Source of the DNA: Rickettsia typhi
Lineage (GTDB): Bacteria; Pseudomonadota; Alphaproteobacteria; Rickettsiales; UBA1997
Length of the DNA: 15,011 nucleotides
Direction: 5' to 3'
Assembly (NCBI GenBank): GCA_945874115.1
Contig: CAMCFD010000035.1
Location: 1-15,011, forward strand
In this document: in pieces, positions 14,480-15,011 of the stretch
How positions within the stretch are numbered: the stretch's first letter is position 1
How the letters are laid out: each line of letters starts with the position of its first letter
Notes under the pieces: model-generated
The model's database searches: none
What the model was told of the DNA's origin: nothing
The model's input: the letters and a program-made list of their open reading frames with translations, nothing else
Made by a program: the position numbers and the translations under genes

Positions 14480-15011
14480 ATGCCGACCAAAACTTTCGAA
14501 TATACCTCGTACGCGATTGCGATTTTGCAAAAAATAATTGGTTCGCGATTTAGCGTTACGGGTCTCGAAAATTTGCCCAAAAACGGCCAGCCAATAATGT
14601 TTGTCGCCAATCATTTTACGCGCTCAGAAACATTTTTTGTTCCATATTTAATCCACAAATATACTAACCGCCAAGTTCGCTCATTAGCTGACGCTAGCCT
14701 TTATCACGGATTTCTCGGTCGATTTTTATCAAATGTCGGAACAATTTCCACCAAAGATCCGAATCGCGACAAAATAATCGTCAAAGATTTAATCCAGAAT
14801 AATTATGACTGGTTGATTTATCCAGAAGGAAGCATGATTAAAAGTAAGCAAATCGAAAAACAAGAATTATATATAAGCCACACTCCGCATCGAATTGGCG
14901 CGACGCGCACAGGTTCGGCGGTTCTTGCGCTAAAATCTCATCTTTATCGCCAAGATATAATCGAAGCTTATGACGCGAAAAATACACAAGTTTTAGAAGA
15001 TTTTAAGCAAG
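14480..15011 (+). CDS. PlsC-type phospholipid/glycerol acyltransferase (partial, 3' end outside)
   Basis: The first 177 residues of an acyltransferase of the PlsC/LPLAT family, which transfers acyl chains to glycerophospholipid precursors at the inner membrane. The open frame continues past the window. The catalytic block is NHFTRSETFFVPY (44-56). His45 is in place, but the usual HX4D is HX4E with Glu50. The second substrate block is YPEGS (114-118) where most members have PEGT. A hydrophobic segment lies near 73-88. The ATG is 8 bases after the purL stop with an A-rich leader and no Shine-Dalgarno site, suggesting one transcript with purL. The substrate is not predictable from this fragment. 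Confidence 0.78.
   Translation, partial: MPTKTFEYTSYAIAILQKIIGSRFSVTGLENLPKNGQPIMFVANHFTRSETFFVPYLIHKYTNRQVRSLADASLYHGFLGRFLSNVGTISTKDPNRDKIIVKDLIQNNYDWLIYPEGSMIKSKQIEKQELYISHTPHRIGATRTGSAVLALKSHLYRQDIIEAYDAKNTQVLEDFKQ

Noticed and set aside
1..15011. CRISPR array, prophage, toxin-antitoxin or defence system
   Set aside because: No regularly spaced repeats, integrase, phage structural genes or paired small toxin/antitoxin ORFs are visible; the coding space is filled by housekeeping genes.

Overview
The window is AT-rich (about one third G+C by eye) and densely packed with bacterial housekeeping genes. Gene content and protein style suggest a Gram-negative proteobacterium, most likely a low-G+C alphaproteobacterium of the Rickettsiales/Holosporales kind. 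This rests on MurJ, a TrmA/RlmC-type methyltransferase, an M3B oligoendopeptidase, a periplasmic YceI and a prepilin-like protein of a style I associate with such genomes. It is an inference from familiarity, not from a search. I see no phage, plasmid, CRISPR or defence genes.

Layout: positions 64-4487 hold a plus-strand run murJ - rlmC-like - pepF, with a 4-base overlap and then a 9-base gap. purB (4655-5965) follows with its own good sigma70-type promoter. A terminator hairpin and a short G+C-rich palindromic repeat separate it from a minus-strand gene for a small EF-hand lipoprotein. Next comes a 161-bp near-perfect palindrome that looks like a miniature inverted-repeat element. It sits between the EF-hand gene and a divergent SDR-type L-threonine 3-dehydrogenase gene (6703-7647). 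A tRNA-Ala(TGC) gene on the minus strand and a prepilin-like gene with its own promoter (8071-9108) come next. The minus-strand pair pssA-aroQ overlaps by 8 bp and converges on the prepilin gene. Transketolase (10471-12579) diverges from pssA and converges on yceI. The right end holds a free-standing C-terminal half of PurL (13428-14471), followed 8 bp later by a PlsC-type acyltransferase that runs off the window.

The genes serve cell-envelope building (lipid II flippase, phosphatidylserine synthase, acyltransferase), purine synthesis (purB and half of purL), shikimate and pentose-phosphate carbon flow (aroQ, tkt), amino-acid and peptide turnover (threonine dehydrogenase, PepF) and RNA modification. 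They are not one pathway. The points most worth a second look are the palindromic element, whose two ends each supply an outward-facing extended -10 box towards the adjacent genes, and the split PurL, whose catalytic N-terminal half is absent from the window. Most translation starts have no Shine-Dalgarno sequence; clear exceptions are the rlmC-like and EF-hand genes.
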